Made by a program: the position numbers and the translations under genes. Under the pieces are notes generated by a model. The model made no database searches, had not been told where the DNA came from, and saw only the letters and a list, made by a program, of their open reading frames with translations. From NCBI RefSeq assembly GCF_019459225.1, contig NZ_JAIAZY010000008.1, positions 1 through 64,000 of the forward strand: a stretch of DNA of 64,000 bases, given 5' to 3'. Position 1 is the stretch's first letter. Each line of letters opens with the position of its first letter. Below are positions 1 to 8,913 of this stretch, one piece after another. The DNA is from Bacillus sp. IITD106. Lineage in GTDB: Bacteria > Bacillota > Bacilli > Bacillales > Bacillaceae_C.

Positions 1-27
1 ATATCAAAAAAGGAAGATTAGCATAAA

Positions 28-59
28 GAAAGCAAGAACGCAGAAGCGAACTTGCTTTC
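28..59 (-). terminator. Terminator of ypjP
   Basis: On the minus strand GAAAGCAAG and CTTGCTTTC form a 9-bp stem followed by TTTAT. The upstream arm contains the last codons of ypjP, so the gene end and its terminator overlap. Confidence 0.6.
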
Positions 60-657
60 ATACTGTTTGCCAGTTAGGTGGGGTATTTTTGTCCCATTGA
101 ATGGTTCCGATTGTATAGTGAGTCTGAAATTGATCATGATATGTATGATAGTGAAAGTTAAAAGTATATCCTTCTAGAGGCGGTTTATCTCTTCTTACAT
201 GAAAAAGGATTATATCTTGGTTTGTCTCAGTATTGTAAATATTGAATATTTTTTCACTTACTCCGCCACCAGGTGCTTCTGTTATGGCAAGGTTATTAAG
301 TTCATCATCAGAAAATTGAGCAGCCGTCATTTCAATAGCCGCTTCGATATTAGGCAAAATGATTTCTTCAAATTCATTCATGATTACACTGGAAATCCTC
401 GGTCCAAATTTTATTAATGCTTGACGTTCAGCTTTATCTGTCATCATTTCAATAAATTGTTCCTTATGGGATTTTTCTGCTACTTGGACCTCTGTTTGGA
501 TAATAGGTTTTTGTGCAGTATCATTTGTTGCATTTCCGCGGTGCTGCGCCTTTGGAACTTCTTCATTTTCTGACCATAAAGCATGGGAAGGAGTAACTGC
601 TCCGAATGTTAATATCGAAACTAATACGATTAACGATTTTCTTATCCATAATTTCAT
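58..657 (-). CDS. ypjP: YpjP family protein, secreted or membrane-anchored, function unknown
   Basis: A 199-residue protein resembling Bacillus YpjP, a family without known function. The first ~26 residues look like a signal peptide: the basic start MKLWIRK is followed by a hydrophobic run and a Ser-His-Ala-like boundary. The rest is soluble, with an acidic helical middle and a C-terminal part rich in His, Tyr and aromatic residues (HYHTYH near residue 180). The start at 657 is chosen because MKLWIRK opens the signal peptide and AAAGGGG lies upstream; an in-frame Met 6 codons further upstream has no such signal. It is monocistronic, with its own terminator. The family name comes from recalled similarity, not from a search. 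Confidence 0.75.
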   Translation of the reverse strand: MKLWIRKSLIVLVSILTFGAVTPSHALWSENEEVPKAQHRGNATNDTAQKPIIQTEVQVAEKSHKEQFIEMMTDKAERQALIKFGPRISSVIMNEFEEIILPNIEAAIEMTAAQFSDDELNNLAITEAPGGGVSEKIFNIYNTETNQDIILFHVRRDKPPLEGYTFNFHYHTYHDQFQTHYTIGTIQWDKNTPPNWQTV

Positions 658-811
658 CGCAGCTACCCCTTTCATTAAAAAATATATATTTTTATCATAT
701 ACTATTTTTAACTCAACATCGATAGAAAAGTTTCGTTTTGTATAAAAAAATGGCAATTATATGAATATCAGTTATAATTATAATACTGTATTGACAAGGA
801 GGGTATTCGTC

Positions 812-883
812 ATGAGCATTCTTATTAATATAGGAGTATTTATCATGTTAGGTTATTTTGTTTATTGTGCAATAGCTGACTAA
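812..883 (+). CDS. 23-residue hydrophobic small protein
   Basis: A short ORF starting MSILINIG and ending VYCAIAD, predicted to be a single membrane-spanning helix. It is too short for normal ORF calling, but it has a strong ribosome binding site (AAGGAGGG, 8 nt before ATG). AT-rich TATAAT-like sequence lies 35-45 nt upstream, and a perfect 10-bp terminator starts inside its stop codon. It stands alone on the plus strand between ypjP and brxA, which are both on the minus strand. I do not recognise a family. It could be a small membrane protein or toxin-like peptide. The expression signals make it likely to be translated, but no homologue is known to me. Confidence 0.5.
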   Translation: MSILINIGVFIMLGYFVYCAIAD

Positions 884-918
884 AGCTGCGGGAAAGTGTT
901 ACCGCAGCTTTATTTTTT
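882..918 (+). terminator. Terminator after the 23-aa gene
   Basis: AAAGCTGCGG and CCGCAGCTTT form a perfect 10-bp stem with a 10-nt loop, followed by TTTATTTTTT on the plus strand. It also ends the convergent brxA region. Confidence 0.8.
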
Positions 919-1354
919 AACTTAAATACTTAATGAAAGCATCATTTATATTTTTTACAATCGTATCAACATCGTTATCCTCAATATCTTCTCTCGGAAT
1001 AAAATGAACTAATTCTTTTCCTCGAAATAACGCCATAGAAGGTGAGGAAGGTTCCTGCCCTTTAATATAACTTCTCATTTTTTCTGTTGCTTCACGATCC
1101 TGTCCTGCAAATACTGTAACAAGATGATCTGGCTTATTTTCGCTAATTGAGACAGCTTGAATGGCAGCTGGTCTCGCAAGTCCTGCCGCACAGCCGCACA
1201 CTGAGTTGATGACCACAAGTGTCGTCCCTGCAACATTTTCCATAAACTCTTCTACTTCTTGTTCAGTCAACAATTCTTGAAAATTGGCATTTGTCAATTC
1301 TTCTCTCATTGGCTTTACAATTTGTTTCATATATTCTTCGTATGCCATTGACAT
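917..1354 (-). CDS. brxA: Bacilliredoxin BrxA (YphP/YqiW family)
   Basis: A 145-residue thioredoxin-fold protein of the YphP/YqiW (DUF1094) family. These bacilliredoxins remove bacillithiol from S-bacillithiolated proteins in the cytosol after oxidative stress. The active-site motif is Cys-Gly-Cys at residues 53-55, as in B. subtilis BrxA, within SVCGCAAGLARP. The start at 1354 (MSMAYEEYM) matches the family and has GAGGAGT upstream; a GTG three codons earlier is in frame but would lie on the Shine-Dalgarno site. It follows ypgR by 24 nt, so the two are likely co-transcribed. bshA and bshB1, which make bacillithiol, are also in this window (50.5-52.4 kb). Confidence 0.93.
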   Translation of the reverse strand: MSMAYEEYMKQIVKPMREELTNANFQELLTEQEVEEFMENVAGTTLVVINSVCGCAAGLARPAAIQAVSISENKPDHLVTVFAGQDREATEKMRSYIKGQEPSSPSMALFRGKELVHFIPREDIEDNDVDTIVKNINDAFIKYLS

Positions 1355-1378
1355 GTTTATCACTCCTCTTGATGTAGC

Positions 1379-2503
1379 TTATTTGCTCCTAGCTTCAGTC
1401 ATTTGCTTCCAAACAGAGCCTTTCGCTTCTTCTCCGCCTTCAATTCGTTCAATTGCCATCTTTATTTGTAATTGAACTTCAAATTCTGGATCATTCTCAG
1501 CTTCTTTTAATGCAGGCAAAGCTGTTTCGTTTCCAACTTCATATAAGAACATTGCTGCTCGCCAGCGCACAATTCTACTTTTATCTTTTAATGCATCACA
1601 CATTTCACCCATTGCTTCCGGAAACCCAAGATCCGATAAACAATCACCCGCGGTCCTTCTTACCGTTACGGTTTTATCCTTTAATCCTTTATACAGTAAT
1701 GGCAAAACCCGTTTATCTTCTATCATTCCTAAATAGACGACCGCTAAGCGACGGATGGATAGCTTCTCGTCAGATAAAGCTTTTTCTAATACGGGTAAAT
1801 CTTCAATCGTCGGATCTTGCATTTGCTCAAGTAATTGGTATCGCTTTTTCCAGTCTGGATCATCGAGCATATTGGGTGTAAGCTTTATTAACTTTCTAAT
1901 GTGTTTTACTTCTTCGGATGGATTAAGTGCTCTATTGACTAATGCTTGTAATCTTTCTTCCGGGTATGCTGCACCTAATTCATCAACCACTTCTTTTCCG
2001 ATTTGATCGAATTCTCCGTAGCGCGCTCCTAAATCTTTCCACTTGCGGAGAAGGATATAATTATCCTCTGGAAGTTGAGCCTTACTCATCGCTTCATGGA
2101 ATCGGTTTGGGAGTCCGTATCTTTTTTCTTCATTTCCATCAGTAAGTTTAACTTGGAGTGGAATTTCTTTGAACATTTGAATTTGTACATTCACTTCTCC
2201 AAAATGCTCATCCGGCGTTTGATTTTCAATATTTGAAGCGCTAGATTCTTCACCGAACGCTTCTCTTACTAAAGGCAGGATCTCCTCCCAGCTAAATTTA
2301 CCATTTCTTTCAACTGCTAAGAAATCTGCGACATGATAGACGCCATTAACTCCTTCAATATTGAGGATTTTTTTTATGATAGGAGGAGCTCCTTCAGATT
2401 GATCTTTTTTATAGTTATTGTTTTTTCCGGCAGCCAAAGCTTCGTCTAAAACAATTTTCATCGTATTTGGACTTGGAGTAGGTTCAATGGTTACTATTTT
2501 CAT
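1379..2503 (-). CDS. ypgR: YpgR/CvfC-like protein: Nfu N-terminal domain plus HEAT repeats
   Basis: A 374-residue protein in two parts. Residues 1-85 resemble the NifU/Nfu N-terminal scaffold domain (TIEPTPSPNTMKI; the family often keeps P-T-x-NP-x-(T/S)-x-KF-like residues). Residues ~200-355 contain HEAT-like helical repeats, with recurring motifs such as LSIRRLAVVYLG, VTVRRTAGDCLS and RIVRWRAAMFLY. The family includes S. aureus conserved virulence factor CvfC and B. subtilis YpgR; its molecular role is unclear. No Cys cluster for holding an Fe-S cluster is visible. It is the first gene of a two-gene unit with brxA, which suggests a link to thiol or metal homeostasis (inference). Confidence 0.8.
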   Translation of the reverse strand: MKIVTIEPTPSPNTMKIVLDEALAAGKNNNYKKDQSEGAPPIIKKILNIEGVNGVYHVADFLAVERNGKFSWEEILPLVREAFGEESSASNIENQTPDEHFGEVNVQIQMFKEIPLQVKLTDGNEEKRYGLPNRFHEAMSKAQLPEDNYILLRKWKDLGARYGEFDQIGKEVVDELGAAYPEERLQALVNRALNPSEEVKHIRKLIKLTPNMLDDPDWKKRYQLLEQMQDPTIEDLPVLEKALSDEKLSIRRLAVVYLGMIEDKRVLPLLYKGLKDKTVTVRRTAGDCLSDLGFPEAMGEMCDALKDKSRIVRWRAAMFLYEVGNETALPALKEAENDPEFEVQLQIKMAIERIEGGEEAKGSVWKQMTEARSK

Positions 2504-2577
2504 CTTTTATTTTCCCCCTCTAAGTTTCTATTTTTAATATTGTATCATAATACACTTTTACTCTAAAAAAATTTGGA

Positions 2578-4455
2578 TTACACTAACTCTGATAAATAAG
2601 ACCATCTTGATATTAAATGCTCTAAATGGTCGTTCAACTGTTCAATTTCATGCATTAGCTGTTGAGCTTTCTCAAAATTACTTCCAACACTCTCCAGCTC
2701 TTCTGTTAGTTGTGTCAGCTTCTCCTCTGTTTCTGAAATATCAGCCTCAATTGTTTCCCATTCTTTTTTCTCATGATACGACAACCTTTTCTTTTTTGGT
2801 TGTTCATTAGTTGGCTGCAACGGTTTTTGTTCTGTCTCGATATTCCTTCTTTCTTCCACTGCTTCCATTTCTAAATAATCACTATACGTTCCGTAAAATT
2901 GTTTTATTTGCCCATTTCCTTGAAAGATTAATAATTGATTGGCTGTTTTATCAAGAAAATAGCGGTCGTGTGATACGGAAATGACGACACCTGGAAATTC
3001 GTCTATATATTGTTCAAAAATTGTGAGTGTAGCTGTGTCCAAATCATTCGTCGGTTCATCCAGTAATAGAACATTCGGTTTACTCATCAAGAGTCGCAGT
3101 AAATATAATCTTCTCTTCTCTCCACCAGAGAGATTTTTAATAATCGTACCATGGGTGCTCATCGGAAACAAAAAGCGTTCCAGCATTTGGGCTGCAGAAA
3201 TAGTTTCACCTTTATTTGTTTCAACAACTTCTCCAGCCTCTCGAATATACGCAATGATTCGTTTATTCTCATCTATTTCTTCATTTTCTTGAGTATAATA
3301 AGCAATTTTTACGGTTTGCCCCGTTACCAATTCGCCATTATCTAATTTCATATTTCCCGATAATAGATTTAAGAATGTTGATTTTCCACTCCCGTTCCTT
3401 CCAACTATTCCAAAACGATCACCTGGTTTGATCAATAAATTAAACTCTTTTAGAATCATTTGATCTTTAAAAGATTTTGATGCATCAATAAATTCAAAGA
3501 CTTGCTTCCCTAATCGACTTCCTTGAAGTGACATATCAACATCAGCCTTAGAAGGAATTTTCCCGAGTTCGCCTTCCAATTTTTCAAATCTTTGGATTCT
3601 AGCTTTTTGTTTCGTTGATCTTGCTTTCGCACCACGTTTAATCCAAGACAGTTCATTTCGATATAAATTTCTTCTCTTATCTTCAGCTTGTAATTCTTGT
3701 TCTTCTCTTAGTGCTTTCGCTTCAATGAACGCTTCGTAGTTTCCATCATAGGAGTATAATCGACCATGATCGAGTTCCAATATGCGATTAGTAGTCTGGT
3801 CAAGAAAATATCTATCGTGGGTTACAAGCATTACTGCTTTAGGATATTTATTTAAAAATCCTTCCAACCATTTTATTGTTTCATAATCCAAATGGTTTGT
3901 TGGTTCGTCTAGTAAAAGCAGGTCAGGAGTTTCTATTAATGCTTGTGCTAATGCTACTCTCTTTTTTTGTCCACCTGACAATAATTCAATCTTTTTGTTT
4001 ACATCAGCAATGCCGAGCTTAGACAAAATAATCTTAGCATTTGTACTTGCTTCCCAACCATTCTTTGCATCCATTTCTTTTTGAAGCTCAAAAAATGTAT
4101 GTTGATATTTTTCATTCTCAGGCTCTTTTTCTAATTGGGCTAAAGCTTTTTCGTATGATTTTACTAATTGAATCATTTCAGCCTCGCTATTGAACACTTG
4201 ATCAAGGATGGTGAGTGATTCGTCCATTTCAGGAGCTTGTGCTAAATAATAAATCGTATAGTCTTTTGGATGACTAAATGTACCGGAATCGGGCTCATCG
4301 ATTTGAGCAATTAGCTTGAGAAGACTTGATTTTCCCGTTCCGTTCACCCCAATAATGCCAATTCTATCTTTCTCGTTTACATGAAAAGATATATTCTCAA
4401 ATAATTGTTTTTCTCCATATACTTTTGTAATCTTTTCTGCTGAAAAAATTTTCAA
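2578..4455 (-). CDS. ABC-F ATPase, Uup/YfmR type
   Basis: A 625-residue tandem ABC ATPase with no membrane segments, so it is a ribosome-associated ABC-F protein rather than a transporter. Domain 1 has Walker A GVNGTGKSS (~36-44), signature LSGGQKKR (~159) and Walker B LLLLDEPTNHLD. The linker (~240-320) is highly charged. Domain 2 has GRNGSGKST, LSGGEKRR and LLLDEPTNDLD. A C-terminal coiled coil (~545-625) is typical of the Uup subgroup. The closest relative by recall is B. subtilis YfmR, which helps resolve translation stalling together with EF-P. Both catalytic sites look intact. The gene stands alone, 58 nt after fhs. Confidence 0.85.
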   Translation of the reverse strand: MKIFSAEKITKVYGEKQLFENISFHVNEKDRIGIIGVNGTGKSSLLKLIAQIDEPDSGTFSHPKDYTIYYLAQAPEMDESLTILDQVFNSEAEMIQLVKSYEKALAQLEKEPENEKYQHTFFELQKEMDAKNGWEASTNAKIILSKLGIADVNKKIELLSGGQKKRVALAQALIETPDLLLLDEPTNHLDYETIKWLEGFLNKYPKAVMLVTHDRYFLDQTTNRILELDHGRLYSYDGNYEAFIEAKALREEQELQAEDKRRNLYRNELSWIKRGAKARSTKQKARIQRFEKLEGELGKIPSKADVDMSLQGSRLGKQVFEFIDASKSFKDQMILKEFNLLIKPGDRFGIVGRNGSGKSTFLNLLSGNMKLDNGELVTGQTVKIAYYTQENEEIDENKRIIAYIREAGEVVETNKGETISAAQMLERFLFPMSTHGTIIKNLSGGEKRRLYLLRLLMSKPNVLLLDEPTNDLDTATLTIFEQYIDEFPGVVISVSHDRYFLDKTANQLLIFQGNGQIKQFYGTYSDYLEMEAVEERRNIETEQKPLQPTNEQPKKKRLSYHEKKEWETIEADISETEEKLTQLTEELESVGSNFEKAQQLMHEIEQLNDHLEHLISRWSYLSELV

Positions 4456-4514
4456 TCAAACCAATCCAATCATCTTGTAATAAGCTGGCTGCTTACCTGC
4501 CACATTCCTTAATT

Positions 4515-6194
4515 TTAAAATAATCCAATTGCTGCACCGTTTTCATCCACATCCATGCGGTAGGCCGCTGGCTGTTTTGGAAGGCCAGGCATCGTCATCA
4601 TTTCACCAGTTAAAGCAACGATAAAGCCAGCGCCAAGTTTTGGTTTTAATTCACGGACATGTATGGTAAAATCAGTCGGTCTTCCTAGCTTTTGAGGATC
4701 ATCAGATAAAGAATATTGAGTTTTAGCCATACAGATAGGAAGATTTCCCCATCCTAGCTCTTCAAATTCTTTTAATTGTTTTAGAGCTCGCACGGAAAAT
4801 TCTACGTCTTTACCACCGTATACTTTTTGAACAATTGTTTTAATCTTTTCTTCTAGTGATGTATGCAAGTCATATAAATATGTAAATGAATGTTGATTAC
4901 TTTCAATTTCTTGAAGAACTTTTTCTGCTAAATCAATCGCTCCAGCTCCTCCCTTTTCCCAAACCTCTGTTAAAGATACTGGTATTTGATTTTGTTCGCA
5001 CCATCTTTCTAGAACAGAAATTTCTGCCTCGGTATCTGAAGAAAAGCGATTGATTGCCACAACATAAGGAAGACCAAATTGAGAGATGGTTTCAATATGT
5101 TTCATTAAATTTTCCATCCCTTTTTCAAGAGCTAATATATTTTCATGTTGCAGTTCATGTTTGGAGAGCCCTCCATGCATTTTTAACGCTCTAATAGTCG
5201 CTACTATTACTACTGCTTCAGGTTGAAATCCTGCACTTCTTGATTTAATATGCAGGAATTTTTCCGCTCCAAGATCTGCACCGAATCCCGCTTCTGTTAC
5301 AACATAGTCAGCCAGTTTTGCAGCCGTTCTCGTCGCCATTACACTGTTGCATCCATGGGCGATGTTCGCGAACGGACCGCCGTGGACGATTGCCGGAGTA
5401 TGTTCTATCGTCTGAACAAGATTGGGCTTGAGTGCATCTTTTAAAAGTAATGCAATAGCCCCTTCGACACCTAAATCTTTTACCGTAACAGGTTGTTTAT
5501 CATATGTATAAGCGATAACGATCTTAGAGATTCGATGCTTCAAATCTGACAAGTCAGTCGCAAGACAAAGCACTGCCATTATTTCTGATGCAACCGTAAT
5601 GTCGAATCCATCCTGACGTGGTACACCTTGAATAGGGCCACCAAGCCCAACAACTACCTCTCTCAGTGCACGATCATTCAAGTCAACGGTTCGTTTCCAA
5701 ACAATCCTTCTTTGGTCGATATTTAGTGAATTACCATGGTGAATATGATTGTCAATTAGTGCTGACAAAGCGTTATTTGCAGTCGTGATAGCATGAAGAT
5801 CTCCTGTAAAATGTAAATTTATATCCTCCATGGGAAGAACTTGAGCATATCCTCCACCTGTTGCACCCCCTTTGATCCCCATCGTTGGTCCAAGCGAAGG
5901 TTCACGGAGAGCTATAATTGTTTTCTTTCCAAGCTTCGATAAACCATCGCCTAGTCCTACGGTAACTGTTGATTTACCTTCACCAGCGGCAGTGGGGTTA
6001 ATGGAAGTGACTAGAATAATCTTACCATCTTGATTTTTTTGTATATCACGTATCTTTTCATATGAAATTTTCGCTTTATATTTACCGAAATATTCGATTG
6101 TCTCGCTTGAAAGGCCTATACGATCTGCGATACTTTGAATTGGCAGCAATTCTGCCTCTTGTGCAATCTCAATATCCGATTTACATTCTCTCAT
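4515..6194 (-). CDS. fhs: Formate-tetrahydrofolate ligase
   Basis: A 559-residue enzyme that makes 10-formyl-tetrahydrofolate from formate, ATP and tetrahydrofolate. The ATP site [14 protein letters not shown] lies near residue 65, and family landmarks such as [25 protein letters not shown] and [18 protein letters not shown]-like C-terminal sequence are present at full length. The start at 6194 ([12 protein letters not shown]) is preferred over an upstream in-frame Met because GGGGGG lies about 10 nt before it and the length fits the family. PurU (54.9 kb), which removes the formyl group again, is also in this window. Confidence 0.95.
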   Translation of the reverse strand: MRECKSDIEIAQEAELLPIQSIADRIGLSSETIEYFGKYKAKISYEKIRDIQKNQDGKIILVTSINPTAAGEGKSTVTVGLGDGLSKLGKKTIIALREPSLGPTMGIKGGATGGGYAQVLPMEDINLHFTGDLHAITTANNALSALIDNHIHHGNSLNIDQRRIVWKRTVDLNDRALREVVVGLGGPIQGVPRQDGFDITVASEIMAVLCLATDLSDLKHRISKIVIAYTYDKQPVTVKDLGVEGAIALLLKDALKPNLVQTIEHTPAIVHGGPFANIAHGCNSVMATRTAAKLADYVVTEAGFGADLGAEKFLHIKSRSAGFQPEAVVIVATIRALKMHGGLSKHELQHENILALEKGMENLMKHIETISQFGLPYVVAINRFSSDTEAEISVLERWCEQNQIPVSLTEVWEKGGAGAIDLAEKVLQEIESNQHSFTYLYDLHTSLEEKIKTIVQKVYGGKDVEFSVRALKQLKEFEELGWGNLPICMAKTQYSLSDDPQKLGRPTDFTIHVRELKPKLGAGFIVALTGEMMTMPGLPKQPAAYRMDVDENGAAIGLF

Positions 6195-6267
6195 TATCAA
6201 CAATCCCCCCGGCTTCTTATTCACTTTTAATTGTAACATGGCAATAGTTAAATACCACTTTTGGCAA

Positions 6268-6294
6268 TGAAAAAAGAACCTTAAATGGGTTCTT
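6268..6294 (-). terminator. Terminator overlapping the end of mntR
   Basis: On the minus strand AAGAACC and GGTTCTT pair around a short loop that contains the mntR stop codon, and a run of T follows. The last sense codons of mntR form the upstream arm. Confidence 0.75.
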
Positions 6295-6721
6295 TATCGA
6301 TAACTTCTTCATTTTTTATTTGCATTAATTTTAATTCTGCTAAACGCTCTTCATTTTCTTCAAAAAATTGAACGAGATCGCCTATTCTATCAATTGAATT
6401 CCAGCTTAAATGATGTTCGATCCCTTCGACATCTTCATAAATATTCTCTTCTTTTACTCCAATTAATCTTAAGAAATTTTCAAGTAAATCATGGCGTTCC
6501 ACTAAACGCTTTCCAATTTTTTCGCCTTTTTTCGTTAAAATGAGTCCGCGATATTTTTCATATACGAGATAACTATCTCGATCAAGCTTTTGAACCATTT
6601 TCGTTACGGACGAAGGATGTACAGCCAATGCTTCAGCGATATCTGAAACACGCGCATACCCTTTATTCTCAATTAATAAATATATTTGTTCTATATAATC
6701 TTCCATACTCGGAGTAGGCAT
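6281..6721 (-). CDS. mntR: Manganese-dependent transcriptional regulator MntR
   Basis: A 146-residue DtxR-family repressor that senses Mn(II) and controls manganese uptake and efflux genes. The N-terminal winged helix-turn-helix spans ~1-70. The metal ligands known from B. subtilis MntR are all at the expected positions: Asp8, Glu11, His77, Glu99, Glu102 and His103. The protein is compact, without the SH3-like C-terminal domain of DtxR, as is normal for MntR. It is monocistronic with its own terminator. No manganese transporter gene is nearby, so its targets lie elsewhere. Confidence 0.95.
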   Translation of the reverse strand: MPTPSMEDYIEQIYLLIENKGYARVSDIAEALAVHPSSVTKMVQKLDRDSYLVYEKYRGLILTKKGEKIGKRLVERHDLLENFLRLIGVKEENIYEDVEGIEHHLSWNSIDRIGDLVQFFEENEERLAELKLMQIKNEEVIDKEPI

Positions 6722-6862
6722 TCATATCCCCCTTACTGCATCTTAGCAACTAAAAGTTTACTATAATCCAACCTTTTAAACAAGTGCACAGAAATACTCA
6801 CTTACAGAAAATATCGAATTAAATGAATTGAATAATTTTATTCATTAAATCCGCTTGTTTTC

Positions 6863-6891
6863 TTGACGCTGTTCGGGTAGTAGTGTATAGT
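6863..6891 (+). promoter_or_regulatory. SigA-type promoter of the cold-shock gene
   Basis: TTGACG (6863-6868), a 17-nt spacer and TATAGT (6886-6891). This predicts a 5' untranslated leader of about 90 nt before the cold-shock ORF, typical of csp genes. Confidence 0.7.
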
Positions 6892-6989
6892 TTACTTATC
6901 ATTGAACAAAAGATTTGCAAATGTCAATTGTTTAGTGAGAATATTTTTTCAGGAGCACTAAGTGCTTAAGTCTAGGAGGAAAAAGATAC

Positions 6990-7190
6990 ATGCAAAACGG
7001 TAAAGTAAAATGGTTTAACAATGAAAAAGGCTATGGTTTCATTGAAGTTGAAGGCGGAGAAGATATTTTCGTACACTTTACAGCTATTCAAGGAGAAGGC
7101 TTCAAAACTTTAGAAGAAGGTCAAGAAGTTTCTTTTGAAGTTGTTGAAGGAAACCGCGGACCACAAGCTGCAAACGTAACTAAACTATAA
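6990..7190 (+). CDS. cspD: Cold-shock protein, CspD-like
   Basis: A 66-residue single cold-shock domain that binds single-stranded RNA and DNA and acts as an RNA chaperone. RNP1 (KGYGFIEV, residues 13-20) and RNP2 (DIFVHF, 25-30) are intact. The sequence is closest by recall to B. subtilis CspD, including the [14 protein letters not shown] start and a [10 protein letters not shown]-type ending. AGGAGGAAA lies just upstream of ATG. A strong promoter, a long leader and an efficient terminator frame it as a single-gene unit. Confidence 0.93.
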   Translation: MQNGKVKWFNNEKGYGFIEVEGGEDIFVHFTAIQGEGFKTLEEGQEVSFEVVEGNRGPQAANVTKL

Positions 7191-7204
7191 TAACATACAA
7201 TGAC

Positions 7205-7240
7205 AAGGCTGGCCGATTTTGGCTAGCCTTTTATTTTTTT
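7205..7240 (+). terminator. Terminator of the cold-shock gene
   Basis: AAGGCTGGCC and GGCTAGCCTT pair, followed by TTATTTTTTT. The T-run overlaps the last codons of the convergent zinc-finger gene. Confidence 0.8.
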
Positions 7241-7417
7241 CTGCAATAAACAGTTTCCTTTTTCTTGAAGTTTTTGACCTACGGTACATTGATTGATGCA
7301 AAATCGATGTGCATAAGATTTACTGAATTCTTTTTTAAAATGAAGGTGTAGGAAGCATTCTTCGCAATAAGATGTGATTAGTTCATCAATTTCTTTAACT
7401 ATTTCTGTCCGTTTCAT
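7223..7417 (-). CDS. Small zinc-finger-like protein (YpeQ-like)
   Basis: A 64-residue protein with a Cys pattern suited to binding one zinc ion: Cys18-x2-Cys21 and Cys40-x3-Cys44, with a further Cys at 56. By position, downstream of the RNase H-like gene and next to the cold-shock gene, it corresponds to the B. subtilis ypeQ zinc-finger family, which has no known role. AAAGGTTG lies upstream of ATG. Its 3' end overlaps the convergent cold-shock terminator. Confidence 0.65.
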   Translation of the reverse strand: MKRTEIVKEIDELITSYCEECFLHLHFKKEFSKSYAHRFCINQCTVGQKLQEKGNCLLQKKIKG

Positions 7418-7439
7418 TGGATCAACCTTTCTAAAGCCC

Positions 7440-8096
7440 TCAATCTATTTTCATATGACCTTCAATGATTGTTTCTGCAAGTGCTTGTGTAGCAAGCTTG
7501 TCAGCTTCCTTATTATCACGACGAGAAATGACTTCATAACTTGGCTTTAACCCCATCTCTTTCATTTTTGCTTCTATTCTGTCAAGCCAAGTATTTAGCG
7601 CTTTTTCATAACATGGCCATTCACCTTCCAACTGTTTTATCACACCTTGTGAATCTCCTTTAATGACAACAGGAAGGTTTTTCATTCCAAGGTCCTCTAA
7701 AGTGTTCAGTGCATTATATAAGGCAGCATATTCAGCTTCATTATTATTTTCCATTTGCTCAAGTTTTCCATTGGAACGATATCTATATTGCTCATCACCT
7801 TTTTTATAATATATGACTATCCCCATTCCAGCCGTTCCTGTTTGAATATCAAAACCACCATCAAAAAAGATCACCGGCTCCGAAGGTTCGAGCTCTAATT
7901 TCACCTTGAGTTTAGAATATTCCTTTCGACTCCATTCTCTATCCATTTCATCTATAATGAGCATATCCTTTACACGTCCCGTTCGCTGCAAATCATCGAG
8001 AAGATTGTCAATGTATGCTTCATTGAGCCATTCCGTTTCCATATAAACTTTTTCCGTTTTGGGTCCTTTATACGCAAATTTTACTTTATATTTCAT
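7440..8096 (-). CDS. RNase H-like protein with N-terminal extension
   Basis: A 218-residue protein. Residues 1-70 form an N-terminal region with unknown role, and residues ~74-210 form an RNase H fold. The four acidic catalytic positions appear present: Asp79 (FFDGG), Glu122 (NNNEAEY), Asp148 (KGDSQG) and Asp199 (NKEADKLA). This suggests an active nuclease on RNA-DNA hybrids, though members of this subfamily (B. subtilis YpeP type) have little experimental support. It is divergently placed to a second, shorter RNase H-like gene, as in B. subtilis. Confidence 0.75.
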   Translation of the reverse strand: MKYKVKFAYKGPKTEKVYMETEWLNEAYIDNLLDDLQRTGRVKDMLIIDEMDREWSRKEYSKLKVKLELEPSEPVIFFDGGFDIQTGTAGMGIVIYYKKGDEQYRYRSNGKLEQMENNNEAEYAALYNALNTLEDLGMKNLPVVIKGDSQGVIKQLEGEWPCYEKALNTWLDRIEAKMKEMGLKPSYEVISRRDNKEADKLATQALAETIIEGHMKID

Positions 8097-8200
8097 GTTC
8101 TCAACACCTTTTCAAGATAATATGATTCACATCTTATCTCATTTTCAGTAAACTATTTCCCATAGATATAAATTCTACACTACTCTAAGGGGAAAGATAA

Positions 8201-8590
8201 ATGATTGAAGTGTACATAGATGGTGCCAGCGCAGGAGATCCTGGTCCTAGCGGTGCTGGCATATTTATAAAAAACAACGGAAAAACAGAATCATTCTCCA
8301 TTCCACTCGGTAATATGAATAATCATGAGGCGGAATTCCATGCATTAATTAAAAGCATGGAAATTTGTATCGAGCTCGGGTTTTCGATTGTTTCCATAAG
8401 ATCTGATTCAACCGCAGTCGTGGATGCTGTTGAGAAAGAATATGCACGGAATGAAAAATATCGACTACTCTTAAAAGATGCTTTGTCATTAGCATCTCAA
8501 TTTGACCTATTTTTTATAAAATGGATCCCTTCAAAAGAAAATAAACATGCTGATCAGTTAGCGAGAAAAGGTATTCGTTTAAATGCATAA
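8201..8590 (+). CDS. Short RNase H-like protein (YpdQ-like)
   Basis: A 129-residue single-domain RNase H-fold protein. The acidic residues Asp7 (YIDGAS), Glu45 (HEAEFHAL), Asp69 (RSDSTA) and Asp118 (KHADQLA) match the catalytic D-E-D-D set. AAGGGGAAAG lies before ATG. It ends at a bidirectional terminator shared with the convergent gene. It is the second of two adjacent RNase H-like genes; their in vivo substrates are not known to me. Confidence 0.75.
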   Translation: MIEVYIDGASAGDPGPSGAGIFIKNNGKTESFSIPLGNMNNHEAEFHALIKSMEICIELGFSIVSIRSDSTAVVDAVEKEYARNEKYRLLLKDALSLASQFDLFFIKWIPSKENKHADQLARKGIRLNA

Positions 8591-8601
8591 TTGGCATAAC
8601 A

Positions 8602-8632
8602 AAAAAGCACATAATCAGTTATGTGCTTTTAA
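8602..8632. terminator. Bidirectional terminator between convergent genes
   Basis: AAAAGCACATAA and TTATGTGCTTTT form a perfect stem with T-runs on both strands. The stop codon of the minus-strand gene lies in the loop. Confidence 0.85.
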
Positions 8633-8899
8633 TCCCATCTCTTCCATTAATCTATATGCCTCTCGTTTGGTTTTAACATTATGCTCCTTTAGTCTTTCCA
8701 ATAACGATAAATAAAAACTGCCGTCAAATCTCTTCTGGGTTTTTAAAGTTAACTCGATTGCCAACGAAACAATATAATCATCTGTTCCTGTTGATTGTTT
8801 TCCAAAGTAAATAAAAGAAATCGCATCGTCTTTAAACTTAAACCCTTTTGCTTCTAGATTCATGAGGTAGTTTTCCAAATCAATAAGCTCCGTGATCAA
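8615..8899 (-). CDS. Small conserved protein, possibly DUF6123
   Basis: A 94-residue soluble, helical protein (MITELIDLENYL start; KEAYRLMEEMG-like end). By memory it resembles a small Bacillaceae family annotated as DUF6123, without known function. It directly follows ypcP with a 14-nt gap and probably shares its transcript. Its stop codon is inside the terminator loop. No catalytic or metal motif is visible. Confidence 0.55.
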   Translation of the reverse strand: MITELIDLENYLMNLEAKGFKFKDDAISFIYFGKQSTGTDDYIVSLAIELTLKTQKRFDGSFYLSLLERLKEHNVKTKREAYRLMEEMGLKAHN

Positions 8900-8913
8900 T
8901 GAACTTTTCTCCT

